A stretch of DNA of 64,000 nt from the NCBI RefSeq assembly GCF_900114385.1, contig NZ_FOSW01000008.1, forward strand, positions 1 through 64,000. Direction: 5' to 3'. A program made the position numbers and the translations under genes. The notes beneath the pieces are model-generated. The model saw nothing but the letters and a program-made list of their open reading frames with translations. It was not told the origin of the DNA and searched no databases. Positions 45,721-54,691 of the stretch are shown piece by piece (positions within the stretch are counted from its first letter, which is position 1; every line of letters begins with the position of its first letter). This stretch comes from Geodermatophilus ruber (GTDB lineage Bacteria > Actinomycetota > Actinomycetes > Mycobacteriales > Geodermatophilaceae).

Positions 45721-47019
45721 GTGACCACACGCCGCCGCACGTACGTCCTCGACACCTCCGTCCTGCTCTCCGACCCGGCCGCGCTGGTGCGCCTCGGTGA
45801 CCACGACGTGGTGCTCCCGCTCGTCGTGATCGGGGAGCTGGAGGACAAGCGCAACCACCCGGAGCTCGGCTGGTTCGCCCGCCAGACCCTGCGGCTGCTC
45901 GACGACCTGCGGGTGGTGCACGGACGGCTCGACGCGCCCGTGCCGGTGGGTGAGGACGGCGGCACCCTGCACGTGGAGCTCAACCACAGCGATCCGGCCA
46001 CGCTGCCGGCCGGGTTCCGCAACGACAGCAACGACAGCCGGATCATGGTGGTCGCGCTCAACCTGCGGGCCGAGGGGCGCGACGTCTGCCTGCTGACCAA
46101 GGACGTGCCGCTGCGGGTCAAGGCGGCCGCGGTCGGCCTGGACACCGACGACTACCGGACGCTGGACGCCGTCGACGCCGGCTGGTCGGGCATGGCCGAG
46201 CTGCCCCTGGCGGACGCCGAGCTGAACGCGCTGTACGACAGCGGCGAGGTGTTCGTGCCGGCGGCCGCCGAGCTGCCCCCGCACACCGGGCTGGTGCTGC
46301 TGTCCTCCCGCGGGTCGGCGCTGGGGCGGGTCACGCCGGACAAGCAGGTGCGGCTGGTGCGCGGCGACCGGGAGGCGTTCGGGCTGCACGGGCGCTCGGC
46401 GGAGCAGCGGGTGGCGCTGGAGCTGCTGCTGGACCCGGAGATCGGCATCGTGTCGCTGGGTGGGCGGGCCGGCACCGGCAAGTCGGCGCTGGCGCTGTGC
46501 GCCGGGCTGGAGTCGGTGCTGGAGCGGCGGGCGCACCGGAAGGTGGTCATCTTCCGCCCGCTGTACGCCGTCGGCGGTCAGGAGCTCGGCTATCTGCCGG
46601 GCAGCGAGGGCGAGAAGATGTCGCCCTGGGCGCAGGCGGTCTACGACACCCTCGGTGCGCTGGTCTCCTCCGAGGTGCTCGAGGAGATCGCCTCGCGGGA
46701 GCTCATCGAGGTGCTGCCGCTGACCCACATCCGCGGCCGCTCGCTGCACGACTCGTTCGTGATCGTCGACGAGGCGCAGTCCCTCGAGCGCGGCGTGCTG
46801 CTCACCGTGCTGTCGCGGCTGGGCTCCGGGTCGCGCGTGGTGCTCACCCATGACGTCGCCCAGCGGGACAACCTGCGGGTGGGCCGGCACGACGGGATCG
46901 CCGCGGTGGTCGAGCAGCTGAAGGGCCACCCGCTGTTCGCCCACGTGACCCTGACCCGCTCGGAGCGCTCGCCGATCGCCGCCCTGGTGACCGAGATGCT
47001 GGAGGACCTCCCGCTCTGA
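45721..47019 (+). CDS. PhoH-like ATPase with PIN domain (PhoH2)
   Basis: 432 residues from GTG 45721 (GGGAG eight bases upstream); an earlier in-frame start gives a basic tail without support. N-terminal PIN domain, residues about 1-140: [45 protein letters not shown] and [15 protein letters not shown], with the acidic catalytic Asp residues. C-terminal PhoH ATPase: Walker [15 protein letters not shown] (about 245-258), Walker [14 protein letters not shown] and [14 protein letters not shown]. PhoH2 proteins are RNA helicases/ribonucleases. A fused PIN makes it a self-contained toxin-like RNase-helicase as in mycobacteria, where a small upstream antitoxin gene (phoAT) is known; a weak upstream frame at about 45576 could be checked. 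Confidence 0.93.
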   Translation: MTTRRRTYVLDTSVLLSDPAALVRLGDHDVVLPLVVIGELEDKRNHPELGWFARQTLRLLDDLRVVHGRLDAPVPVGEDGGTLHVELNHSDPATLPAGFRNDSNDSRIMVVALNLRAEGRDVCLLTKDVPLRVKAAAVGLDTDDYRTLDAVDAGWSGMAELPLADAELNALYDSGEVFVPAAAELPPHTGLVLLSSRGSALGRVTPDKQVRLVRGDREAFGLHGRSAEQRVALELLLDPEIGIVSLGGRAGTGKSALALCAGLESVLERRAHRKVVIFRPLYAVGGQELGYLPGSEGEKMSPWAQAVYDTLGALVSSEVLEEIASRELIEVLPLTHIRGRSLHDSFVIVDEAQSLERGVLLTVLSRLGSGSRVVLTHDVAQRDNLRVGRHDGIAAVVEQLKGHPLFAHVTLTRSERSPIAALVTEMLEDLPL

Positions 47020-47029
47020 CGGTGGCCGG

Positions 47030-47965
47030 TCACCGCAGGCGGGAGCGGGCCCGCTCCCGCGCCCGGCGGACCTTCGCGGCAAGCCGATGGGGCCGCTGCA
47101 GCTCCGCCCACACCCAGCGGGTCACGGACCAGTCTTCGTCGCGGATGCCGTCCTCGCGCCGTTTCTCCGCGAAGACGGCGTCCCCCGGGTCCTGTCCGGG
47201 GCGGAGCAGGCGCCCGTACTTGATGCGTCCGTCGAACTCGCCGACCAGCCGCTCGTCCTCCCACGCGAAGTCGGTGCGGGCGATCAGGAGGCCGTCCCGG
47301 CGAACCTCGAACTGCAGCGCGGACGGCGCGAGCTTCCAGCGGTGCAGGATGACCCGGCTGCGCGACTCACCCACGCTCTCGCTGCGCGCGTCCGCATCGG
47401 CGACCGCGCGGGCCGCGCTCCTGCTGCCCGGCGTGCCCACGACGTCGAAGAGGCGCGCCCGCAGCTCGTCGTGCGAGAGCAGGGCGGCGTGCAGGGCGGC
47501 GTCGAGCGCGACGACGGCGGCCTCGTGCGGTAGCGACCGCGCGAGGTCGAGCGCCGTCCGTACCGGGCTGGTCACCGCCAGGCCGTCGACCTCGACGATC
47601 TCGTCGTCGCGGATCCGTGCCACGTGGCAGCGCACGACGCCGGAGGTGAAGTCCCAGGCCCGCGGCTGCCGGGTCACGTGGACGCGGTCGAGCGCGACGT
47701 CCCACAGCGGCAGCCCGAGCAGGACGGCTGCGGACTGGTGGCTGACGATCGCGGACCGGCGCAGCCCGGCCATCGTCGCCCGGACCAGCAGCCGGTGCTG
47801 CGCGGCCGGGCCGGCGGGCAGCACGCTGTCGACGTACGCCCCGCGGCGCAGCCGGACCAGGTCGCCGGCGCGCACCAGGCGGGCGAGTTCGTCGTCCGAC
47901 CAGCCGGTGCCGACGGCGTCGCGGCGCAGCAGGAGCGCGGGGGTGGAGTCTGCGGGTTCGCTCAT
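47030..47965 (-). CDS. AbiEi-type antitoxin-domain protein
   Basis: 311 residues. N-terminal winged-helix-like region LLLRRDAVGTGWSDDELARLVRAGDLVRLRRGAYV, the AbiEi N-terminal (type IV antitoxin) pattern; then HRLLVRATMAGLRRSAIVSHQSAAVLLGLPLWDVALDRVHVTRQ and SPVRTALDLARSLPHEAAVVALDAAL. The C-terminal third, FEVRRDGLLIARTDFAWEDERLVGEFDGRIKYGR ... REDGIRDEDWSVTRWVWAEL, resembles a restriction-endonuclease-like (DUF559/Vsr) fold with D-F and E-D residues. No AbiEii nucleotidyltransferase toxin lies beside it, so toxin-antitoxin activity is not supported. Many actinobacteria carry such solitary genes. Confidence 0.8.
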   Translation of the reverse strand: MSEPADSTPALLLRRDAVGTGWSDDELARLVRAGDLVRLRRGAYVDSVLPAGPAAQHRLLVRATMAGLRRSAIVSHQSAAVLLGLPLWDVALDRVHVTRQPRAWDFTSGVVRCHVARIRDDEIVEVDGLAVTSPVRTALDLARSLPHEAAVVALDAALHAALLSHDELRARLFDVVGTPGSRSAARAVADADARSESVGESRSRVILHRWKLAPSALQFEVRRDGLLIARTDFAWEDERLVGEFDGRIKYGRLLRPGQDPGDAVFAEKRREDGIRDEDWSVTRWVWAELQRPHRLAAKVRRARERARSRLR

Positions 47966-48052
47966 GCCGACGACAGTGGGGCGCCGGGGCGCTCACCGGG
48001 TATGCAGCCGGCGATCCGTGGACGGTCGGCGTGGTTGTGGACGGCGGCTCTG

Positions 48053-48110
48053 GGAGTGTTCCTCGCGCTCCTGGAGCGCCGCAGAACTCCGGGAGCGCGA
48101 GGAACACTCC
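48053..48110. terminator. Large palindrome at the 3' end of the flagellar operon
   Basis: GGAGTGTTCCTCGCGCTCC (48053-48071) and its exact complement (48092-48110) enclose a 20-base loop that itself contains GGAG...CTCC. It lies 13 bp after the last cistron of the minus-strand operon. Confidence 0.6.
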
Positions 48111-48122
48111 GGAAGGGTGCCG

Positions 48123-48341
48123 TCAGGGGGTGGGGGCGGGCTTCTTCTCGGCCGCAGCTTCCGGGGGCCGCGGGGTGGCGGCCCACCGCAGCAGCGCCAC
48201 CGCCGCCCAGCCCGCGCCCAGGCACCAGAGCACCCGGACCACGACCTCCTCGCCCGAGAGGTCGCCCCGCAGGCCGAGCGCCAGCACCGGCAGGGCGAGC
48301 ACGAACCCGGCCGCGAGCACGTCCCAGCGCAGCGGGCTCAT
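48123..48341 (-). CDS. Small two-helix membrane protein at the end of the flagellar operon
   Basis: 72 residues from ATG 48341, overlapping the stop of the FlhF-like gene (ATGA), so translationally coupled. Two hydrophobic segments: WDVLAAGFVLALPVLALGL and VVVRVLWCLGAGWAAVALLRWAA, then a Pro/Lys-rich tail. No recognisable family. Position at the 3' end of the operon suggests a flagellar accessory, which is inference only. Confidence 0.6.
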   Translation of the reverse strand: MSPLRWDVLAAGFVLALPVLALGLRGDLSGEEVVVRVLWCLGAGWAAVALLRWAATPRPPEAAAEKKPAPTP

Positions 48342-50386
48342 GCCCCGGAGGTCTCCAGCCGCTCGCAGAGCAGGGAGGCCCAGCGGTGCGCGGTCGCGCG
48401 GGCGCCGTCGAGGAGGGCCACGGGCAGCGTGCTGCGGGTCAGGACGGCCGCCGGGTCGGCGGTGAGGTCGGTGTCCTGCACGACCAGCGCGTCCACCCGC
48501 GGCAGCCCGTCGAGCCACGGGCCGACGTCCTCCGGCTTGCGGGTGGCCTCGACGACCGCCCACACCCCGGCCGGCGCGAACACCGCGAGCATCTGCTCCA
48601 GCCAGGTGCCGCCGCCGGCGCGCAGCGGCGCGTCCACGGCGACGATCGTCAGCGTGCCGGCCCGGTCGGCCTCCTGCTTGCGCTCCAGCGCGACGTCGAT
48701 GCTGGTGATCCGGTTGCCGCGGGGTGCCAGGTTGGCCAGGTCGCTGCGGGTGGCCCACTGCAGGCGCTCGGCGTCCAGCCGCAGGGAGGCGGCCATCGCG
48801 CGGGCGGTGGCGAGGGTCTCCACGCCCGGGCCGACGACGACGAGCACCTCACCGGGGCCCGCGGGCAGCGACGGCGGCTGGGGCAGGCGCGTGGCCAGCG
48901 CCCGGGTGAGCGCGGCGTAGGTGCCGTGGCGGGCCACCTCGTCCGCGAAGTCCGGGCCGAGCAGCGACTCCGGCACGCCCAGGGCCCGCAGCCGGGTGAC
49001 CACCTCCGCCTCGGCGGCGGGCACAGCCGACTCGGTCCGCGGGCGCTCGCGCACCGAGGTCACGACGACGGGGGCGCCGGGCCGCCACGTCGCGGCGCGC
49101 TTGGCCACCGGGAGCCGGGTGACCGTCGCCAGCCCGGGACCGGAGCGGGTGCCCGACAGCCGGGCCACCTGGGACCCCGGGGTGGCGGTCGGACGGCGGA
49201 CCGCCGGCGGCACCGGCGGGCGGGACAGCAGCGGCGGGACGGCGAGCGCGGTCCCCGGCGCGGGCGGCGGGAGCAGCGACAGCGGCGGCAGGACGGTGGT
49301 GGCGTCGGCGGATAGCGGCGCCGGGTCGCTCGCGGTGGGGGCGAGGACCTCGGCGACGACCTCCCAGCCGTCGGCCTCCGCGGCCGCGTCCACCCACACC
49401 GGCAGCTCCGCGGTGGCGGCATCCTCGAAGGCGTCCGCGCACGCGTCGTCCGCCGTCCCTGCCCCGGCCGGCTCCGGCGCGGCCGGGCCGGCGAGCACGC
49501 CACGGAGCAGGTCGGTCAGGGCGGCGTCGGAGGTGTCGTAGGCGAGCGCCGCGCGCAGCACCTCGGCGATCACCTCCTCGCGGGAGGTGACCGGCCCGGC
49601 GGCGAGCTCCGGCTCGGTGGCCCACTCCGGGACGCGAACCGGCTCGGCGGCGGCCGGGGCGACCGCGACCAGCGGCTCGGCCGCGGGCCGCGGGGCGGGC
49701 GGGGGCACCGGTGGCAGGCCGCCGGCCGGCCGGGGCGCCGGGACGGACACCTGCGGCGCCGGGACCGCCACGGGGGGAACGGGGGCGGCCGGGGGAACCG
49801 GGTCGGCGGCGACCGGGGGAGCGGCCGGGGGCCCGGCGTGCGCCGCGATCGCCTCGTCGACCGCCTCCCGGACGTCGATGTCGCTGGCGACCATCTGCGC
49901 GAGGGCGGCGGTGAACGGCGACGGCGCCAGCACGACGTCGTCCGCCGGCGGCTGCGCCGGTTCCGGCGCCGGCTCCGGGGCGGGAGCGGCAGCCGGGCGG
50001 GCGACGGACGGCGGCCGGGCAGCGGCGCGGGGCGCCGCCGGACGCGCGGTGGCCCGCGAGTACACGCCGACCGGCTCGGCGGTGCCACCGGCGAACAGAT
50101 CGGCGACCTCGTCCACCGGGTCGGGGAGCACCGGGGTGCGCCGCAGCGCCGCCTCGATCCGGGCGGCCGACTCGGCCCGGGACGCCGGCCGCCGCTCGGC
50201 GACGGACGCCGGCCCGGGCGCGGCCTCCTCCACCTCGGCGACGAAGCGCTCGGTGGTGAAGAAGCCCATGACCCCGCCGGAGCGGATCTTGCGGACGCCG
50301 ACGACCCGCACGGACGAGCCGTAGCGCTCCCGCGCGGCGGCGATGGCACCCTCGCGGGTGGCTGCCTCAACGGATGGCAACGGCAC
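48338..50386 (-). CDS. FlhF-like protein lacking GTPase motifs
   Basis: 682 residues. The N-terminal 50 residues (LPSVEAATREGAIAAARERYGSSVRVVGVRKIRSGGVMGFFTTERFVAEVE) are the start of FlhF. Residues about 60-480 are a Pro/Ala/Val-rich linker of low complexity. The C-terminal 180 residues align with the SRP-type NG domain, but the P-loop reads VLVVVGPGVETLATARAM where FlhF has GPTGVGKTTT, and the TKLD motif is replaced by VVQDTDLT. The WAVVEATRKPEDV strand corresponds to FlhF 'HLVLSATTKPED'. It should not bind GTP normally. Real FlhF places the flagellum; this form may be a scaffold. It starts inside the flhA stop region (20-bp overlap). Confidence 0.8.
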   Translation of the reverse strand: MPLPSVEAATREGAIAAARERYGSSVRVVGVRKIRSGGVMGFFTTERFVAEVEEAAPGPASVAERRPASRAESAARIEAALRRTPVLPDPVDEVADLFAGGTAEPVGVYSRATARPAAPRAAARPPSVARPAAAPAPEPAPEPAQPPADDVVLAPSPFTAALAQMVASDIDVREAVDEAIAAHAGPPAAPPVAADPVPPAAPVPPVAVPAPQVSVPAPRPAGGLPPVPPPAPRPAAEPLVAVAPAAAEPVRVPEWATEPELAAGPVTSREEVIAEVLRAALAYDTSDAALTDLLRGVLAGPAAPEPAGAGTADDACADAFEDAATAELPVWVDAAAEADGWEVVAEVLAPTASDPAPLSADATTVLPPLSLLPPPAPGTALAVPPLLSRPPVPPAVRRPTATPGSQVARLSGTRSGPGLATVTRLPVAKRAATWRPGAPVVVTSVRERPRTESAVPAAEAEVVTRLRALGVPESLLGPDFADEVARHGTYAALTRALATRLPQPPSLPAGPGEVLVVVGPGVETLATARAMAASLRLDAERLQWATRSDLANLAPRGNRITSIDVALERKQEADRAGTLTIVAVDAPLRAGGGTWLEQMLAVFAPAGVWAVVEATRKPEDVGPWLDGLPRVDALVVQDTDLTADPAAVLTRSTLPVALLDGARATAHRWASLLCERLETSGA

Positions 50387-52451
50387 CGTTCACCACTCCC
50401 AGTGACTCGATCTGGGCCGTCCGGGAGACCTCCGTGTAGGAGATGACCGGCAGGCGGGGAAGGATCTGACGCATCAGGCGGGACAGCGCGGCCCGGACCT
50501 GCGGCGAGCACACCAGCACCGGTGAGAGGCCGAGCCGCTCGGCGTCCGACAGCAGGCCGGTGCACCCGTTGACCAGGGCGTCCACCGTGCCGGCGTCCAG
50601 CGCGAGGACCTGCCCGCCCTCGCTGGGCCGGACCGCCTCCAGCAGCCGCTGCTCGAACGCGGGGTCGAGGGTCAGCACGTGCAGCCGCTCGTCCGGGGTG
50701 ACGTAGGGGTGGCTGATCGCCGCGCCGAGCGCCGCACGGGCGGCCTCCACCAGCCCGTCGACGTCGGTGGACACCTTGGCCCGCACGGAGAGCGCCTCGA
50801 AGATGCGCACCAGGTCGCGGATCGACACGTTCTCCTCGAGCAGCGCGTGCAGCACCCGCTGGACCTCGCCCAGGGTGAGCAGCGTGGGGGTGAGTTCCTC
50901 GACGACGACCGGGTGGGTTCGGCGGACCATCTCCACCAGCAGGCGCACGTCCTCCCGGCCGAGCAGGTGCGCCGCGTTCTGCCGGACCACCTCGGCCAGA
51001 TGGGTGGTGATCACCGAGGAGCGGTCGACGACGGTGGCGCCGGCCATCTCCGCCTGCCGCTGCAGCTCGATCGGCACCCACTTGGCCGGCAGCCCGAACA
51101 CCGGCTCCCGGGTGGCCTTGCCCGGCAGCGCGTCCAGCGAGTCGCCGATGGCCAGCACCGTGCCGGCGGGGGAGGTGCCCTTGGCGGCGGGGACGCCGTT
51201 GAGCCAGATGACGTACTGCGAGGCCGGCAGGTCCAGGTTGTCGCGGGTGCGCACCAGCGGGATGACCAGCCCGGTCTCCATCGCGACCTTCCGGCGCAGG
51301 GCCTTGACCCGGTCGAGCAGGTCCCCACCGCGGGCGGTGTCGACCAGGTCGACCAGGTCGAAGGCCACCTCGAGCTCCAGCGGGTCGACCCGCATCTTCT
51401 CGGCGATCGCCTCGGGCGAGTCGGGCTTGGGCTCGTCGTCGACGGCGGCCAGCGCGCCGGCGTTCTCCTCGTCGGTCGGGGTCTCCTGCATGCGCGACGC
51501 CATGAGCAGGAACAGCCCACCGATGATCAGGAACGGCAGCTTCGGCAGGCCGGGGATGAGGCACAGGGCGAGCGCCGCCCCGCCGGCGATGCGGACCGGC
51601 TGCTTGAACCGGCCGAGCTGGGACAGCAGGTCGCTGCCCATGTCGCCCTCGCTCGCCGAGCGGGTGACGATGATGCCGGTCGCGGTGGACAGCAGCAGGG
51701 CCGGGATCTGGGAGACCAGGCCGTCGCCGACGGTCAGCAGCGAGTACGTCGCGACGGCGTCGCCCGGGGCCATGCCCAGCTGCATGATGCCGATCGCGAA
51801 CCCGCCGATCAGGTTGATCAGCGTGATGATGATCGCCGCGATCGCGTCGCCCTTGACGAACTTGCTGGCGCCGTCCATCGAGCCGTAGAAGTCCGCCTCG
51901 GCGGTGACCTCCCGGCGCCGCCTGCGGGCCTGCTCCTCGTTGATCAGCCCGGCGTTGAGGTCGGCGTCGATCGCCATCTGCTTGCCGGGCATCGCGTCGA
52001 GGGTGAACCGGGCGCCGACCTCGGCGACCCGGCCGGCACCGTTGGTGATGACGACGAACTGGATGATCGTGAGGATCACGAAGATCACCAGGCCGACGAC
52101 CAGCGATCCGCCGATGACGAAGTGCCCGAACGCCTCGATGACCTTGCCGGCGTAGCCGTCGGTGAGCACCAGGCGGGTCGAGGAGACGTTGAGCGCGAGC
52201 CGGAAGAGTGTCGCGATGAGGATCAGCGACGGGAAGACGGCGAAGTCCAGCGGCCGCCTGATCTGCATCGCGACCAGCAGGATCAGCAGCGAGGCGGTGA
52301 TGTTCAGCCCCAGCAGCAGGTCCAGGAACCCGGCCGGCAGCGGCACCACCAGCATGAGGACGATGGCCACCACGCCGATGGGAACGGCGGCCTTCGTCAG
52401 CCCCTTCACGGGGAACTCATCGGCAGTCCGCGGGGGGCGGGGCACGGCCAC
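50367..52451 (-). CDS. flhA: Flagellar export gate protein FlhA
   Basis: 694 residues, normal length. It forms the nonameric cytosolic ring and export gate of the flagellar type III system. Eight membrane helices in the first 330 residues; conserved FHIPEP-region blocks PLPAGFLDLLLGLNITASLLILLVAM, FPSLILIATLFRLALNVSSTRLVL, FVVITNGAGRVAEVGARFTLDAMPGKQMAIDADLNAGLINEEQARRRR and FYGSMDGASKFVKGDAIAAIIITLINLIGG. The cytosolic part (from about 340) contains the linker, ending VISYTEVSRTAQIESLGVVNGAVAIR. Overlaps the FlhF-like gene by 20 bp. Confidence 0.97.
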   Translation of the reverse strand: MAVPRPPRTADEFPVKGLTKAAVPIGVVAIVLMLVVPLPAGFLDLLLGLNITASLLILLVAMQIRRPLDFAVFPSLILIATLFRLALNVSSTRLVLTDGYAGKVIEAFGHFVIGGSLVVGLVIFVILTIIQFVVITNGAGRVAEVGARFTLDAMPGKQMAIDADLNAGLINEEQARRRRREVTAEADFYGSMDGASKFVKGDAIAAIIITLINLIGGFAIGIMQLGMAPGDAVATYSLLTVGDGLVSQIPALLLSTATGIIVTRSASEGDMGSDLLSQLGRFKQPVRIAGGAALALCLIPGLPKLPFLIIGGLFLLMASRMQETPTDEENAGALAAVDDEPKPDSPEAIAEKMRVDPLELEVAFDLVDLVDTARGGDLLDRVKALRRKVAMETGLVIPLVRTRDNLDLPASQYVIWLNGVPAAKGTSPAGTVLAIGDSLDALPGKATREPVFGLPAKWVPIELQRQAEMAGATVVDRSSVITTHLAEVVRQNAAHLLGREDVRLLVEMVRRTHPVVVEELTPTLLTLGEVQRVLHALLEENVSIRDLVRIFEALSVRAKVSTDVDGLVEAARAALGAAISHPYVTPDERLHVLTLDPAFEQRLLEAVRPSEGGQVLALDAGTVDALVNGCTGLLSDAERLGLSPVLVCSPQVRAALSRLMRQILPRLPVISYTEVSRTAQIESLGVVNGAVAIR

Positions 52452-52502
52452 GCCCCACCCGTCACTGCCGTCCCACCCGCTCCGGAGGAGGGGGGCAGGG
52501 AG

Positions 52503-53636
52503 TCAGCGGCGGCGCCCCGCCCTGGGCAGCCCCTCCACCTCGGGCGCGGCGAAGCCGGGCCGGTGGAACCCGCCGCGGACGCCGCGGGCGGACAGCTGCA
52601 TGACGAAGGCGAGCACCCGGGCGACGGCGGTGAACAGCTGGGCGGGCACCTCCTGGCCGATGTCGCAGGAGGCGTGCAGGGCGCGGGCGAGCGGGATGTC
52701 CTGCACCATCGGCACCCGCGCCTCGGCGGCGCGCTCGCGCAGCGTGGCGGCGACCTCGTCGGCGCCCTTGGCGACCACGCGGGGAGCGCCGCGGTCGGCC
52801 TCGTACTTGAGCGCGACCGCGACGTGGGTCGGGTTGACCAGCAGGACGTCGGCGGTGGCGACCTCGCTCATCATCCGGTTCCGCGACATCGACATCTGCA
52901 CCGAGCGCCGGTGGGCCTTCATGTGCGGGTCGCCCTCGGCCTGCTTGTGCTCCTGCTGGATCTCGTACTTGCTCATCTTGAGCTGCTTCATCAGCTTCGC
53001 GCGCACGACGAGGTAGTCGGCGATCGCGATGACCAGGCCGGTGACGGCCACGACGCGGAACATGAGGACGGCGGAGTCGGCGAACGTCGCGGTGATCGCC
53101 GAGAGCGGCAGCGCCCCCGCCGACGAGACCAGCTCCTGCGCCCTGCCGCTGGTGAGGACGACGACGGTTGCCAGGGCCCCGGTCTTGATCAGCGCCTTCG
53201 TCGCCTCCCACAACCCCTGGGTGCCGAACATCCGCTTCATCCCGGGGAAGGGATTGAGCTTCTTGAGCGTCGGCTTCATCGGCTTGCCCGACACCGCGAC
53301 CCCGCCCTGAGCGGCCGCTGCGGCGGTGCCGACGACCATGAGCGCCAGCGCCATGGGCAGCAGCACGGTGAGGAAGGTGGTCAGCGCCTGGCCGAACAGG
53401 GCCGAGAGCTGGCTGGTCTCCGGGTGCGTGGCGACCGCGCCCACCTGCACGAACAGGCGGCCGACGCCGTCGAAGGCGTTGCCCACGAGCATCGGCAGCA
53501 GGAAGCTGGCCACCGCCGCGCCCGCCCAGGTGCCCAGCTCCTGGGTGCGCGGGATCTGCCCCTCCTTGCGCGCCTTCTTCAGGCGCTGGGGAGTGGGCTT
53601 CTCGGTCTTCTCGCCGCCGGGTCCGTCCTTCGCCAT
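52503..53636 (-). CDS. flhB: Flagellar export protein FlhB
   Basis: 377 residues. It switches substrate class from hook to filament. Starts GEKTEKPTPQRLKKARKEGQIPRTQEL, a diagnostic FlhB opening; four membrane helices follow (VASFLLPMLVGNAF; FLTVLLPMALALMVVGTAAAAAQGG; LIKTGALATVVVLTSG; VLMFRVVAVTGLVIAIADYLVV). The autocleavage site NPTH is present in ADVLLVNPTHVAVALKYEADRGAPRVVAKGADEVA. The C-terminal tail is extended and Gly/Arg-rich. Separated from flhA by 51 bp, the first sizeable gap in the export operon, and 4 bp from fliR. Confidence 0.97.
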   Translation of the reverse strand: MAKDGPGGEKTEKPTPQRLKKARKEGQIPRTQELGTWAGAAVASFLLPMLVGNAFDGVGRLFVQVGAVATHPETSQLSALFGQALTTFLTVLLPMALALMVVGTAAAAAQGGVAVSGKPMKPTLKKLNPFPGMKRMFGTQGLWEATKALIKTGALATVVVLTSGRAQELVSSAGALPLSAITATFADSAVLMFRVVAVTGLVIAIADYLVVRAKLMKQLKMSKYEIQQEHKQAEGDPHMKAHRRSVQMSMSRNRMMSEVATADVLLVNPTHVAVALKYEADRGAPRVVAKGADEVAATLRERAAEARVPMVQDIPLARALHASCDIGQEVPAQLFTAVARVLAFVMQLSARGVRGGFHRPGFAAPEVEGLPRAGRRR

Positions 53637-53640
53637 CGCC

Positions 53641-54405
53641 TCAGCCGCTCCGCAGGGAGACCATCGCCCGGGCGGCGTGCTCGAGCAGCCCGTCGAGGGC
53701 CGCGGGCAGCAGCGGGAAGGTGAGGCCCAGCAGGGCCAGGGTGAGCATGATCTTCACCGGGAAGCCGAACGCGAAGATGTTCAGTGCGGGGGCGGCCCGG
53801 CTGAGCAGCGCCAGGGCCACGTCGGCGAGCAGCAGCACCGCGACCATCGGCCCGGCGATCTGCAGCGCGGCCAGGAACATCATGGAGAACGCGGTGATGA
53901 GGACCTGACCGAGCTGGTCGGTGGGGACGTCGCCGCCGACGGGCAGCCCCTCGTAGGAGGTGGCGAAGCCCCGGACGATGAGCAGGTGCCCGCCGCTGGT
54001 GAACAGCAGCGTGATGGCCAGGAGGTAGTGCAGCCGGCCGACCGAGGAGCTCATCGTCATCGACATCGGGTCGTAGGCCGGTTGCAGCGAGAAGCCGCCG
54101 GTGAGGTCGATGATGTCGCCGGCGTACTGCACGGCGGCGAACAGCAGTTGGACGACGAAGCCGAGGGCGGCGCCGATGACGACCTCGGTGATCGCGCCGA
54201 CCACGAGGAAGCCCGTCGTCGGCTCGGGGATCGACGGCGCGATCGTCGTCATCAGCGCGACCGACAGGGCGAGCGCGAGCGCCCCCTTCACCGGCGCGGG
54301 GATGCTCCGGGAGTTGAACGGCGGGGCCAGCAGGACGAAGCCGGCCGCCCGGGCGGTGCCGAGCAGCAGCGCCGCCAGGGTGCTCGCCGGGACCTCGAGG
54401 TCCAT
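53641..54405 (-). CDS. fliR: Flagellar export protein FliR
   Basis: 254 residues. Part of the FliPQR export gate core. Hydrophobic throughout with six or more helices; family blocks AAGFVLLAPPFNSRSIPAPVKGALALALSVAL, YAGDIIDLTGGFSLQPAYDPMSMTMSSSVGRLHYLLAITLLFTSGGHLLIVRGF, and MFLAALQIAGPMVAVLLLADVALALLSRAAPALNIFAFGFPVKIMLTLALL, matching FliR/SctT. Starts at ATG 54405, five bases after the fliQ stop. Confidence 0.96.
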   Translation of the reverse strand: MDLEVPASTLAALLLGTARAAGFVLLAPPFNSRSIPAPVKGALALALSVALMTTIAPSIPEPTTGFLVVGAITEVVIGAALGFVVQLLFAAVQYAGDIIDLTGGFSLQPAYDPMSMTMSSSVGRLHYLLAITLLFTSGGHLLIVRGFATSYEGLPVGGDVPTDQLGQVLITAFSMMFLAALQIAGPMVAVLLLADVALALLSRAAPALNIFAFGFPVKIMLTLALLGLTFPLLPAALDGLLEHAARAMVSLRSG

Positions 54406-54409
54406 GGCC

Positions 54410-54685
54410 TCAGGTCCGGTCGAGCAGCCGGGGCAGCGAGTCGAACAGGCCCTCGGTGAAGCTGACCAGCTCGGAGAGCACCCAGTTGCCCGTGACGACC
54501 AGGGCGATCGCGACCGCGATCATCTTCGGCACGAAGGAGAGGGTCGGTTCCTGGATCTGGGTCGCCGCCTGGAACAGGGAGATGAGGAAGCCGACCAGCA
54601 GGGCGGTCAGCAGGACGGGTGCGGCGACCTTCGCGGCGACCAGCATGGTCTGCACCGCGATCTCGGTGACATCGGCGTCTGACAC
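54410..54685 (-). CDS. fliQ: Flagellar export protein FliQ
   Basis: 91 residues, typical size. Two hydrophobic helices: MLVAAKVAAPVLLTALLVGFLISLFQAATQIQEPTLSFVPKMIAVAIALVVTGNWVL; the QAATQIQEPTLSFVPK loop is the FliQ/SctS signature. The C-terminus is SFTEGLFDSLPRLL. Between fliP and fliR, six bases from fliP. Confidence 0.96.
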   Translation of the reverse strand: MSDADVTEIAVQTMLVAAKVAAPVLLTALLVGFLISLFQAATQIQEPTLSFVPKMIAVAIALVVTGNWVLSELVSFTEGLFDSLPRLLDRT

Positions 54686-54691
54686 GGCCGG

